Below, piece after piece: positions 12,301 to 22,689 of a stretch of 64,000 nucleotides of DNA; position 1 is the stretch's first letter; each line of letters opens with the position of its first letter. The DNA comes from Combretum micranthum (taxonomy: Eukaryota > Streptophyta > Magnoliopsida > Myrtales > Combretaceae), in NCBI GenBank assembly GCA_024138025.1, contig JAMXBD010001099.1:372001-436000 (forward strand). The letters run 5' to 3'. Position numbers and translations under genes: made by a program. The notes beneath the pieces are model-generated. The model was not told the origin of the DNA and did no database searches. It saw nothing but the letters and a program-made list of their open reading frames with translations.

Positions 12301-13519
12301 AAACAAAACATAAACATATTGTCGCTTTTTTAACTCATATGAGCCTAAGAAACATACACTAAGCTCATGCTAAGTTGTATGAACATGATGAAGAAAATAA
12401 GTAGGATTTTTACCTAAGATTTAATGGAGGATTTTGAAAGAGATGAATGGGTTTTGTGTTTGATATTTTTCTTCTTGAAGTGTAGTAAATGGTAGAGAGT
12501 ATTTTGAGAGAGATTTGTTGGAGAGAGGTTTTGAGAGATTATTTTGGTAGAGTTTTGTTATGAAAAATGAATGTGTAAAAGAATGAAGGAGGAAGGAGGT
12601 ATTTATAGAATTTTTAGAGTGAATTTTGGATGTAATAAAATAAATTAAAAAAGAAAAATAATATATAGGAAGAGAGAGGGGGGGCCGCGCATATGGAGAG
12701 GAGAGAGGGGGAATTTTGTTTGTTTTGTAATTTTTTTGTAAAGAAAAGAAATAATGTGTAAGGTTTGATGTGAATAAAGTTGTATTAGAAATATAAAAAG
12801 TAAGAAAATAGGTATGTAGGTAATAAGAAATAGGTGTAAGAAAAAGTAGAGATAGTGAAATAGTAATGAATAGTAGGAATAGTACTATGAATAGTAGACT
12901 AGACATATAAAATACCGGTAGTAATAAAAATACGCGTAAATGAGCTATATCTGTTATTTTTAGTTACCAAAAAATTGTGAGACTGATATTTTTGAAATCC
13001 TTGTTTAATTAAGAGTCATTTGGTGTTGTTGGAATATTTTTATTATTCCGAGCTCCAGGATGCACTTTTCGAGAACTGATCTCGTTTGAGTCCGAAGGAC
13101 AATCGAAATTCGCGAATCTGATATTTTCATGTTACCCTATATTATTACAAACTATTTTAAGTCATTAACTTAATTTCTTTTTCTAGGGTTTGAGAACGCG
13201 GAATTGCCGAAGTTGAAATTGCTCGATTGTCTAGGTCTTTGTTGACTTTTGAATTTCCATATTTGACTAGGGTTGGGGTTTGATCCAACTTTACCCTAGA
13301 AATTGAGGGGTTTAACTCAGGGATCGGATAGGTGGATTTCTTCATGTTCGTTTTTTTTCTTTCAATCGAACGATTATTGAACTTTCTATTTTCATTGTTG
13401 AAGATTCTCTTATGAAATCCCGTGATTGAAATTGCTTAAGGTTCGGTTTTAACTTGGGTCAGCTTTAGGATTTCAATTTAGTATTCCAAGACCATTATCG
13501 AAAAATTATGGGGCTTACA
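9384..13519 (-). mobile_element. Solo LTR, Tekay/Del-like, 4136 bp, TSD CCTAA
   Basis: The plus strand starts TGTCATGCCCC and ends TTATGGGGCTTACA. The five bases before (9379-9383) and after (13520-13524) are both CCTAA, a perfect gypsy-size target duplication. The minus strand reads TGTAAGCCCCATAA...GGGGCATGACA, the same end pattern as the full element at 44661. A minus-strand TATA box CTATAAATA (12600-12608) supports minus orientation, as does a CTCACTAAGC block about 470 bp from the 3' end. No internal gag-pol remains, so it arose by LTR-LTR recombination. It split a MULE transposase gene. Confidence 0.9.
12600..12608 (-). promoter_or_regulatory. TATA box of the 9.4-13.5 kb solo LTR
   Basis: Minus-strand CTATAAATA followed downstream by a CT-rich leader, as expected for an LTR transcription start. 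Confidence 0.5.
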
Positions 13520-14620
13520 CCTAAACTTCTTTAAGATGGTTGTTTGGAGGTCCTTTACTCTTATCTCTAGGGAAATATGAATCTCCATTATAATGCATAT
13601 GGACATGTCAGTGGAGTCCAACTACAAATGATCCTGTGTAGTGGTTCCATGTAAACAATGTGAGGCCCCTCGTATTTTATGATGTCAAACTAGCCCTATG
13701 TTTCTTATAGCATGCTCTGAGTCTCCACTTACAACCCTTGATGTGAATATCAGCACATTTTACTACCTATGACCTTAGGTTTGAGTCTAATACGGGAAAA
13801 TTTGTAATGCTTCAATATATGTCACATCTTAACAGCTTGTATAAGATGATCTTTACTCTTGAACTGCATTCCAAGCTTGAATTCATCGCTGAAGCTCCAA
13901 TTTTTTGCACACATTTCTTTCTCATCATCAAATGTAGAATAGTCACTACCTATATCTACTGTGAAAAATGGCAATGGCTCTAAGCTCCCTACTGCATCAA
14001 CATTTGTAAGAGCTACAAAACGATACCACTCATTACCCCTATGTGGTATATGGGAAGTAGTTACCTACTGAGGCAAACCTATCACCCATTCATTTTCATC
14101 TTCATCATAGTCATCACTAGATTCACTTACAGATGAGTCTTGCATCGCATCAGTATCATGCCTGCTACTCTAATGCTGTGAACCCATTTCAAAGTTACCC
14201 ATCTTGATCTCGATAGGATTGGTGTCTCCATCTCCCAGCCCTTGGCTACCATTATTTCCATGAATGTCAATGTCTCTGTCAGGTCTATGTGATAGCTCCT
14301 TTTCAAATATCACCACCACTAAAACTTCTATGTACACCAACATTTCCTGAGATGCATCATCATCAATCACTGGGATCATATAATAACTTAGTATATTATC
14401 TCTAATAGTAACCTTATGGTACAACTCAACCTAATGTGCCAACCTATTTATCTTAAGTCAACTACAAATTATGACTAGGATTTGCTTATATGTAGAGTTC
14501 CTAGACACACTAACCACATCAACCAACCGCTTATCATAACAAAACCATCATTTCCTTCGACAATCTTGCCATGAGCATATAGCGCACTTGGCCTTGTGCA
14601 TTTCCCCCCTATCCTGCCAA
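13520..14620 (-). pseudogene. MULE transposase, N-terminal part
   Basis: On the minus strand a frame runs from about 14600 to 13800 with several stops. It contains LVDVVSVSRNSTYKQI (N-terminal module), an acidic stretch SSDDYDEDENEW, and FKLGMQFKSKDHLIQAVKM, which matches the Mutator transposase DNA-binding domain (DBD_Tnp_Mut). A shifted frame then carries CLHGTTTQDHLQLDS-like residues typical of the zinc-binding region of that domain. Sequence stops at 13520, the solo-LTR junction, and resumes at 9378. MULE transposases excise and integrate Mutator-type DNA elements; this copy is dead. Confidence 0.85.
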
Positions 14621-15500
14621 CTTATAAAAATATGGTTTGAATGCACGAAATGTGATCATCTAACATGTTGAAGGTACAAACAGTATCAACTTTTTGATGT
14701 GATCATCAACAATATGGCCATAAAAAATAAAACATTAGAAATTAAAATTAACAATGTATCATCTTTTGAAAGGTGAAACAAGTAGTAAATCTATAATTCA
14801 GTAGTACCCTTTAATACATAATTATTGCTTTATTATTCAAAATGATTTGATTCTTTATTACATTTAAGAAGAAAACTTAAAATTGATATGGTGTAAGACA
14901 TATAATAACATATGATTTCATAATTTCATTCCTATTAAGATTGCAGCATACAAAGTACTACTCCACGAGACTACTCATATGACAAATAACATACAATGGC
15001 ACTTTAAATTTTGAATTTAACATCCACAGGTATACACATCATGAAAAAATCTACATCGCAACTTCAATAATCGTGAAAAATTAACGTGACGAGATCAAGC
15101 AACATGTGAATTTGGCACATCCTCAATTGATTTCAATGTTAATTAGTTGCAATCAACACAAACCAATACTTCTTTGATGCTGTAAGATCAAAATTAAAAG
15201 AGAAAAAAAAGCTAATTTGATCAAAACTTGCACTGGGATTGAATGAAATTAGGGTTAAGGTTTCAGATTCAACAAAATTTAGGATTTTTGTCGAATTTAA
15301 ATGGGGAAGAAGAAGAAGAAGATGAAGAAGGAAGGAAGGAAAATATGAGCCTTATCAACTTCATCTCTCTCTCCCTCTCTCTCTCATTTTTATTATCTTA
15401 TCTATGTGTCTAATCCATGATTTCCCTAGGATATTAAGTATATTCTAGTACTTATTTAGAGAATTTATTTAAGAATTTGTACTTAATTACTATTTATATT
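14621..15500. other. AT-rich spacer; possible 5' flank of the MULE
   Basis: No coding signal seen. It includes purine-rich tracts near 15300-15340 and a CT repeat near 15362-15390. No MULE terminal inverted repeat could be recognised by eye. Confidence 0.5.
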
Positions 15501-17620
15501 CATTTTAGATGATTTTGGAACAAAGTTAATAGCAATTATTTGATTTGGAGCAAAGAACCAAGTCAATTTTGGATGATCACAGGCATTATATGAAGTAACA
15601 GGCTCTATGTAAAGATCAAATGCCCATCATGCCTATTATAATGGAGAAATGAGACTTAAATACCATAATAGGCATGATCACAAGCGTTATGATGGATAAC
15701 TTGAAAACCAATGATGATCACTGGGTCTATCACCTCGTGATCAGGTCGAAGTATAGAGATCAGAGACCATCACGGGCTCAATAACGAACGTGATGGAATG
15801 TTGATGAAGAAAGAAAACTTGGTCACCTGCAATAATAAGGGTGATGGTGGAAATTTGTTAATCAGAGACGATCACACCTTTCATCACCTCCATGATGAAG
15901 GGAGTGATCAGCTTTGTTTAGTGATTTTTAAAGATTCGAACTGATATATGAAACTTTACTTAGAAGTGATATGTCCGAATAGGCATCCTATTGGGAGTAT
16001 AAATAGTTTACACTCCTTTGGGCAAGACATTAATTTATACACATTAGTTAGTTTATTATTGTGTCTTTGGAACTACAATTACGATAGAGAGAGAAGGTGT
16101 AGAGAGAGTGAAGCTGTTGTATTCAAGTATTGTAATTTGTGATTTTCCTAGAAGAACTTAAAAAAGAAGACGAGAATTCTTTGTTCATGTCGTTGTAAAG
16201 ACTTATACTGTTGTAATAAGAAAAGGGGCTTCCTTCTCTTCCCTATTCTTATGGTGTACTTTGTTTCAATTCTGCCATTTATTCATTTGTGTTCTTATTC
16301 TGCCATGAGTGAGTAATACTTTAGGGTTTATGAATTCATGTTGACATGAATGTGCATGAATATGTAGATTATCCTACTAATTATTGATTTCTAGTGATTA
16401 GAACTTCATTAAAGTTAAGAGAGTGTAGTGTATGACACGATCTTACAATAGATCTCAATGGAATATGTTGAGAAACAATTCTATTGAGTACATCTAAATC
16501 GCTAGAACAAACCACTAGAGCTGGGCATAAGGGTCACGACTTGCGGGCCGGCCCATTTACCAGCTTCAAAAGCGGGCTGCGACCAATTTTTTTGGCCCGA
16601 TTAGATGCGGGCCAAAGCAGGTTGGCCCATGATGGGTCAGGCCGACCCGCGGGCCAAGTGTAAAAAAAAAAAAAAAGAAAAAAGAAGAGGAAAAATGTAA
16701 GAATAAAAATAGTACAATAACATATTTGTGATTATTTAGGATATATTATGGAAGAAAATAGATTAATACATGCATCGTAAGCATTATAATATTTTTTAAG
16801 TATATATTTATTGGTTTAAACATAATATAATGTCTAATAAATTATTTTAAAAACTTGTTTTCATTTATAAGTAATAAAAATGGTAACAAAATTAATTTTT
16901 AATATATATATAATCTTAAATATATAAATATTGTAATTTTTATATAAACTAACATAAGAAAAAAAAATTATTTGGCCAGTAGGCAGGGCCTGAGTCAAGA
17001 AATTTGATACGTTTAAAAGCGAGCCAAAATGACCTGGCCCATTTAACCAGCGGGTGGATATGTGCCGGCCCAGCCCACCAAGCCCATTTACCTAGCTCTA
17101 CAAACCACTCTAGTTAATATAGATATTATTAGAAAGTTTGTTGTATAGTTTGTAGAATTCAAGGATATTAACAAGAAATTAATGCAATCTTGATTTGTCC
17201 ATTCATTAGGAGAGATTCTAATGAATGCAATCAGGACTAAGATTAAGTAGTTCTGAAAAGAATATTCATGACTTAAGAATTTATGTAGACAATAATTGAT
17301 AGGATGAACATTTTAATGAATCATGTTGATATGATGGAGTAAGCCTGCTGTTCTAGTACAATTGTAGATTAATGTAGTTTAGTTGTTAGAATTAGACCCA
17401 ATATACTTCATTAAATCAATTATTCATACCGCTAGATAATAGAAGGATTAATCTGTACTATTGTTTGTAATCGTTCCCTGTGGAGACGACCCTATACTCA
17501 TCCGTGTTAACAAATGATAGGTATAATTGCCTGTGGAACTGAGTGAGGGATAGAATATAGGTTTATAAATTTTAAGTCCTAGTTGCTCTAATTAGAGGTG
17601 ATCTCTACATGTCAATCCAT
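15500..17620 (+). repeat. LTR-like segment, possibly Tat/Athila-type, interrupted by a MITE
   Basis: A TATA box (GTATAAATAG near 15998) is followed by a leader-like region. Upstream, 15570-15910 contains degenerate inverted repeats around GATCAC/GTGATC, like those inside the LTR at 5907. Near 17470, GTTCCCTGTGGAGACGACCC resembles the tail of Tat/Athila-type LTRs. Ends and target duplication were not found, so the assignment is tentative. The hAT MITE at 16516-17100 lies inside it. Confidence 0.35.
16516..17100. mobile_element. hAT-type MITE, 585 bp, TSD CAAACCAC
   Basis: It begins TAGAGCTGGGCATAAGGG and ends CATTTACCTAGCTCTA, giving imperfect terminal inverted repeats TAGAGCTGGGCAT / TAGAGCTAGGTAA. 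The 8-bp sequence CAAACCAC occurs directly on both sides (16508-16515 and 17101-17108), the hAT target-site size. Subterminal regions are rich in GGCCC-type motifs (GCGGGCCGGCCCAT), as in many plant hAT MITEs, while the centre is very AT-rich. No transposase frame; it would depend on an autonomous hAT element. Confidence 0.9.
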
Positions 17621-18039
17621 ATTTGTTATTAAATCAATGTCAATAAATGGAGGTAACAGTACGTGAGGTATAAAAAATAGCCCTGAAAAGTTTAATTAGA
17701 TACAAAAATTGAACTTTTAAAAGTTTAGGTGCCTAAATGCATTTTGTGACAAAGTTCTAGTATCAAATTTGATATTAACACAAGGTATAGTTTTCGGCTT
17801 ATAATAATGATAAAAAAAAATCAACATTTTATGAAGTCAATGAATAAAGGATCAACATTTTAAAATTAAAATGGTGCAAATAAGAGATTATTTTATGCTA
17901 AGTTTCACCCACTTAAAATGTTAATTTAAAGTATCCATGTTTCATTTGTCATTACAATATAGAAGAAGAGATTGAAACCTGTTATATTTTATTTGAGAGA
18001 GCAGTGATGATACATTAGGCTGGTATAAGGTGATTAATT
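17621..18039. other. AT-rich spacer with possible MITE remnant
   Basis: No gene. Bases about 17700-17800 resemble one arm of the foldback MITE family seen at 27064 and 40932 (AGTATCAAATTTGATATTAA), but no second arm was found. Confidence 0.4.
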
Positions 18040-18538
18040 GTCTTTAAAATTTAAACCGTAGAAAGGAATTATGATTTCATAACAAATCATGAAATTATGA
18101 TTAATCTTGAAATAGAAGGATATTATAGGATACAAAATGAAAGATCTAATTTTCAAATTTAGAAAAAGTTTTATGCTGGAAGATAATAAAATTTAAAAGT
18201 AGTTAAATTGACAAAATATTGCTACTTAACTTTTGGATTTTGTCGACCTAATTACCAAATAGGTCACATTGCATTCCGATATATTAAGTTGGTTCTCCTA
18301 GCTCTTGATTAATTGAATTTAATTTTGAATCAAACACAGTTTGCCGAAGTCAATGCAATGATTAAAATGACAGTGAAGGTAACCTAGAAATTCAGGATAA
18401 CTAAAAAGAAAAAATTAGAGTAAACGATTAAAATATATTAATTTTGTTGATTAAGTTGGAGATTAAATTTGCTCATTTCCCTCATATTAAATATATATAT
18501 TATTTCACTAATAGCAATAAAATTTCTAGATAGAAAAC

Positions 18539-19020
18539 TGTAGGTGTATGGATTTGAGTGAAGTAGTCATGTGCTTGTTGCGTGAATATCATCTTATATG
18601 TGGTCCACGAGGAGTATCAACACAATGACACGTCAAGAATGATTAAGAGAGAAAAGTAGATTAAGGAGGAGTATGTAGTCTTAATGTCTCAAATGCACTT
18701 ATGATAAGTGAAGGAGTTATCCATAAGTAACAATGAATAAGTATTTGATGTCTTGAAATAGAAATTTAATAGCATGTCAATATTTCTATTTGATTTCCTC
18801 TTCCTCAAATGAGAAGTGACTTGAGGTATTTATATAACTTAGCCATCAACATCACCCGTTAGATTACGTTGACAATCAACAATCAAGATGAGTTCCTTTT
18901 AGTACACGACTCATAATGAGAATGGTTAGATGATGGACAAGTCAGTCTAACGAGCCTTGCTCTAAGTCCATTATGCCAAATCTCTCTTGGGACCCTATTA
19001 CTCAGCCTGTAAATCAAGCA
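18539..19020 (-). repeat. LTR-like insertion, copy 1 (about 480 bp)
   Basis: It starts TGTAGGTGTATGGATT and ends near CAAGCA. It matches the segment at 21090-21618 and its left junction is exactly where homology to unit B stops. On the minus strand it carries TATATAAATACCTCAAG, TATA-like. TG...CA ends and an internal TATA suggest an LTR, but no target duplication was found. Confidence 0.45.
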
Positions 19021-19047
19021 TAAATAAATAAATAATGTTTATCTACA

Positions 19048-19930
19048 AAATTTAAGCCATAAATCTTTCATTCGTCGCACATTTTTATGATATAGCTTTA
19101 TATGGTAATTTATCAATCTCTTTAATATTATTAGTTGATCATTTTATTTAAAGAAATAAACTTATCATTGCATTTAATAATATTGACTAAAGAAAAGAAT
19201 CATCATTATTATTCAAATCTATGTAATTTAAGTCATAACCCTCTCATTCGTCGCACATTTTTATCATATAGATTTACATGGTGATTTATCAATCTTTCTA
19301 ATATTATTATTTAATCATTTTATTTAAGGAAATAAACTTATCATTGTATTTAAGAATATTGACTAAAACAAAGAATCATCATTACTATTTAAGGCTTTTT
19401 TGCATTTTTGTTTTGGCCTCATTTAGTATCGTTTTCAAGCCGAACTAATACTGAACCGATATAGATACTAAATTGATACCAAACAGATACTGAATCGATA
19501 TCGATTTGATACAAATAAAAAACTTACAATCCAAATAGGCCCTTAATCTATATCTATCTATATAATTTAAGCCATAACCTTTTCATTCATCGCACATTTT
19601 TATCATATAGTTTTATATAGTAATTTATTAATCTCTCTAATATTATTATTTGATCTTTTTATTTAAGGAATAAACTTATAATTGCATTTAAGAAAATTGA
19701 CTAAAGAAAAGAATCATTATCTATTATATTTAATCTAGAAACAATTCATTCGTTGCGCACTTTTATTCTATATAGTTTATATCTATTATATTTAAGATAA
19801 AAACAATTCATCAGTGGTACACTTTTATACTGTATAGTTGTATATGTTAACTTTATCAATTCCTCTTATTATATATTTGTTTTACTTAAAGAAACTAATT
19901 TATTATAACATTCATGACTATTGACTAAGC
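19048..19930. repeat. Degenerate direct repeats of about 175 bp
   Basis: The phrase TTTAAGCCATAA...TTCATTCGTCGCACATTTTTAT recurs near 19050, 19225, 19560 and, more decayed, 19750 and 19810. Spacing between the first two is 176 bp; the third is displaced by an unrelated stretch. Copies share the following AT-rich body ending ATTGACTAAAG. They may be stacked 5' ends of Helitron-like elements. Confidence 0.6.
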
Positions 19931-20345
19931 AATGGAATAAATATTAATTTTAAACACTTTTTTCTTTTCTTTTTTTTTTTCCTCTTCTAACTGTCATTGT
20001 AATTATCATGTATACATAGAAGTATAATTTGATTAAATAAATTCCCTTTCTAATGTCTCATTTGTTTTGTAAGTATATGGCTACATCTTCGATGAAGCAA
20101 AATAATTGCGATCAGGATTGATGCGTTATAAACTTCATTATAAATATTTACAATGTATTTTAATATTATTTCATTAACCCTATGATTTCTTTTTCATGTA
20201 TTTTTATACAATTTATGTAATGTTTTTAGTTTCTTCATTCATCCACTAATCTTGCATGTAATTAATTTCAATTATGTTGTTTATTGTAAAAGTTTATTTT
20301 CTTATTTAATTTTTATACCCACAACGTAGATGCATCGTCTGCTAG
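19048..20345 (+). mobile_element. Possible non-autonomous Helitron
   Basis: The right end reads ACCCACAACGTAGATGCATC then GTCTGCTAG followed by T, resembling the hairpin plus CTRR-T terminus of plant Helitrons. Repeats on the left begin with TC-type AT-rich sequence. The whole stretch is an insertion relative to unit B. The hairpin is poor and the 5' TC end is not pinned down, so this remains a candidate. Confidence 0.35.
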
Positions 20346-21089
20346 TATAATTTTAAAACCCATTTACATGTAGCTTTCTTAAAAGTTGAGCACAAATATT
20401 TCAATTTCTTTAAATTTAAATAAAAAATTTTAAATTTCTTACTATGTTAGGTTAAGGAAAAAGAACAAATATAATATACAAACATTACGAATGCATCCAA
20501 ATTTAAATTCTTTTTTAGCTTTTACTAAGATTAACTTATTAGGTTACTCCTTTAAGAGCAAACATGAAAATGGAAGCGCTATTTGCAATTGAGAATTTTT
20601 TTCATATTTTAGTGTACATATCCGCTAATATATATAACGGAATACTATTATATATATATTGAATTCACTGGGGGCGATGGAAAAGACAAAAGAAGGTAGT
20701 GGGAGGAATTAAAACGATGACGATTCTCGTCCGTGGAAACTTCATAATGGTTGGGATTTATATATAGCGTTTTGATGTAAAACTTCATTGTTTCGTTTGC
20801 TCGTATCGGCATCAAAGAACCTGGATTCCAAGAGCCATTATTTACATCCATTTAACGTAATGGAAGGGTCATACTGTCAATATCCATTGCCTAGTAAATC
20901 GTAGTTTTCCATCCACAATCTCTGTATCATAGATATCACCCTTTCGATCGGAAAAAGGCAATAATGATACACCTGTTTATTTTCATCGTATTCGGCAAGT
21001 CACAGAGGACAAGTAACAAGTTAAAAAGCCTTCAGCTCCAATCCCATTGTGGCTTTCCATCTCCTGTCTGTTAGCTTTTATATTAAAAT

Positions 21090-21618
21090 TGTAGATGTAT
21101 GAATTCAAGAGAAGTAGTGATGTGCGTGTTACATGAGTATTGTGCTACACATGGTTTGCGAGAAATAATAACTAATAAATAATAACTCTTCAAATGACTT
21201 AAAAAGAAGACTAGTAGAGAGGAGAGTAGGTACCCTCAATGTCTCAAATGCAGTCGTAACAAGCAAAGGAGTTGTCAAGCATCAAACTCCGCAAGAATTG
21301 ATAAACAAGTGTCCGATCTATTGAAACAGAATTTTAGCAGCACTTCAATGTATTTTTCACATTTCTTCTTCTCTTTTTCTTTTTTATTTTTTACCTTTTC
21401 AATGAAGGGGGACTTGAGGTATTTATAGATGCTGACTATTAACATCATTCCTTGGATCATGTTGACCCATTTTAGTGCATGAACCAAAAAGATTGGATGA
21501 TAATCAAACTGGTTTAACGATTCTTACTCTAAGTCCATTATATCAAATTTCCCTTAATTATCCAAATGATTGAATTAAACTTGCTAGGCCTTATTACCCA
21601 ACCTACAAGTCAAGTCCA
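21090..21618 (-). repeat. LTR-like insertion, copy 2 (about 530 bp)
   Basis: It starts TGTAGATGTATGAATT and ends CAAGTCAAGTCCA, matching copy 1 at 18539. It interrupts sequence that is continuous in unit B at about 24500. The minus strand has CTATAAATACCTCAAG (TATA at 21420-21428). It is probably a solo LTR of the same small family; direct flanking duplication is not clear. Confidence 0.5.
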
Positions 21619-22140
21619 AATAAATAACGTATAATTTAAAGCCAGTTAACAAAAAATCAACAAAGCAAGAAAGTTGAGGTTATATGGCTTTATATGGTAT
21701 GAGCTTCTGGGTTTCGTGTATCACTTTTTTTATGGAAGGTAACAATTTTTTCCTTCAGGCCCTCATATAGTCTTATTCTTTGGATTGTTTTTCTGCCCTA
21801 ACAACACGTCACGAAAGAATAACCACTGTTTGATTCTCATTTATCTATGATATTTCAACCTTTAGATTTTGTGTTCTCTCCAGTAATCTCTTGAATAATG
21901 TTGAAACGTTCCATAACTGTAAAATTTAATAAAATAAATTTACTATGATATATAATGAATAGCTGTAATAAATAGAATTAATGAAATCCATGTAAGATGG
22001 TATTTCTTAGATGCTCTGATGATGAATATCCAAAAATAAATTACATCAAGTTTTTCATCCAGGTTACTAGACCAAGATTATGCCGAAAGAGGGGCATATA
22101 GGAAATCAGAGTTAAAATTCTTCTATGCTTATCTAGTATT

Positions 22141-22689
22141 ACATCAGTACATGTATGAACAAGCAGTGAGAAATACAATTATGATTGGATATATTGTAGT
22201 AATAAGTAGTAACTTAAAAAAATAAAAACTTAGTGCATATACTTTTCGAATACTGTCCAATGCAAAATTTTATTGATAGTCACCCAGCACTTATACATAT
22301 CCATGGCATATGATACCTAATAAGTCTTTTTCCCTCAAATGAAATTCCTCTTAATTTTATGAACAAAATTTGAATCTTTTCTTTTAAACCACTACAAGTC
22401 TTCGATAAGATTTCTCTATTGAAAGAGGAGAAATTTGAGGGGAAAATAGAGAAAAGAAAAAAACTAGAGACCTCATGGTGACAAATAAGTATCTCAACAT
22501 TTACTTTTGGAATAAATAATAGCAACACAAATTCTGATCAATGATTGTAAGATCATAATCATATAAGTAAAACCTAATACATTGAACCTATGGTTAGAAG
22601 TTCCTAAATCATAGATGAGGGTTAGATTGATTAATGGAAGGATAGTAGAAGTTTTGCATTAAAAAGGAAAAAAAAAAAATGGATCTTAT
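22141..22689. other. AT-rich sequence between local repeat units A and B
   Basis: No coding or repeat signal recognised beyond low complexity. Confidence 0.5.

Larger units (their letters stand above)
18040..22140. repeat. Local repeat unit A (enlarged by insertions)
   Basis: Segments 18040-18538, about 20375-21085 and 21655-22140 match, in the same order, unit B (22690-25210). Shared landmarks include AGATAATAAAATTTAAAA, ATTCCAAGAGCCATTAT, AATGATACACCTG and a GTAATCTCTT stretch. The interruptions 18539-20375 and 21090-21618 are absent from unit B and are therefore insertions. No gene product was recognised; a minus-strand frame around 20640-20940 is partly conserved with unit B (VDGKLRFTRQW versus VDGKPRFACQW), which may be an old exon. 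Confidence 0.65.

Noticed and set aside
12421..12906. 161-aa minus-strand frame rich in Leu, Ser and Phe
   Set aside because: It lies in the pyrimidine-rich leader just downstream and around the TATA box of the solo LTR; composition explains the openness.
18539..21618. A single 3.1-kb retroelement bounded by the two similar LTR-like segments
   Set aside because: Sequence between them includes parts homologous to repeat unit B (20375-21085), and no PBS or polypurine tract adjoins them. Two separate insertions fit better.
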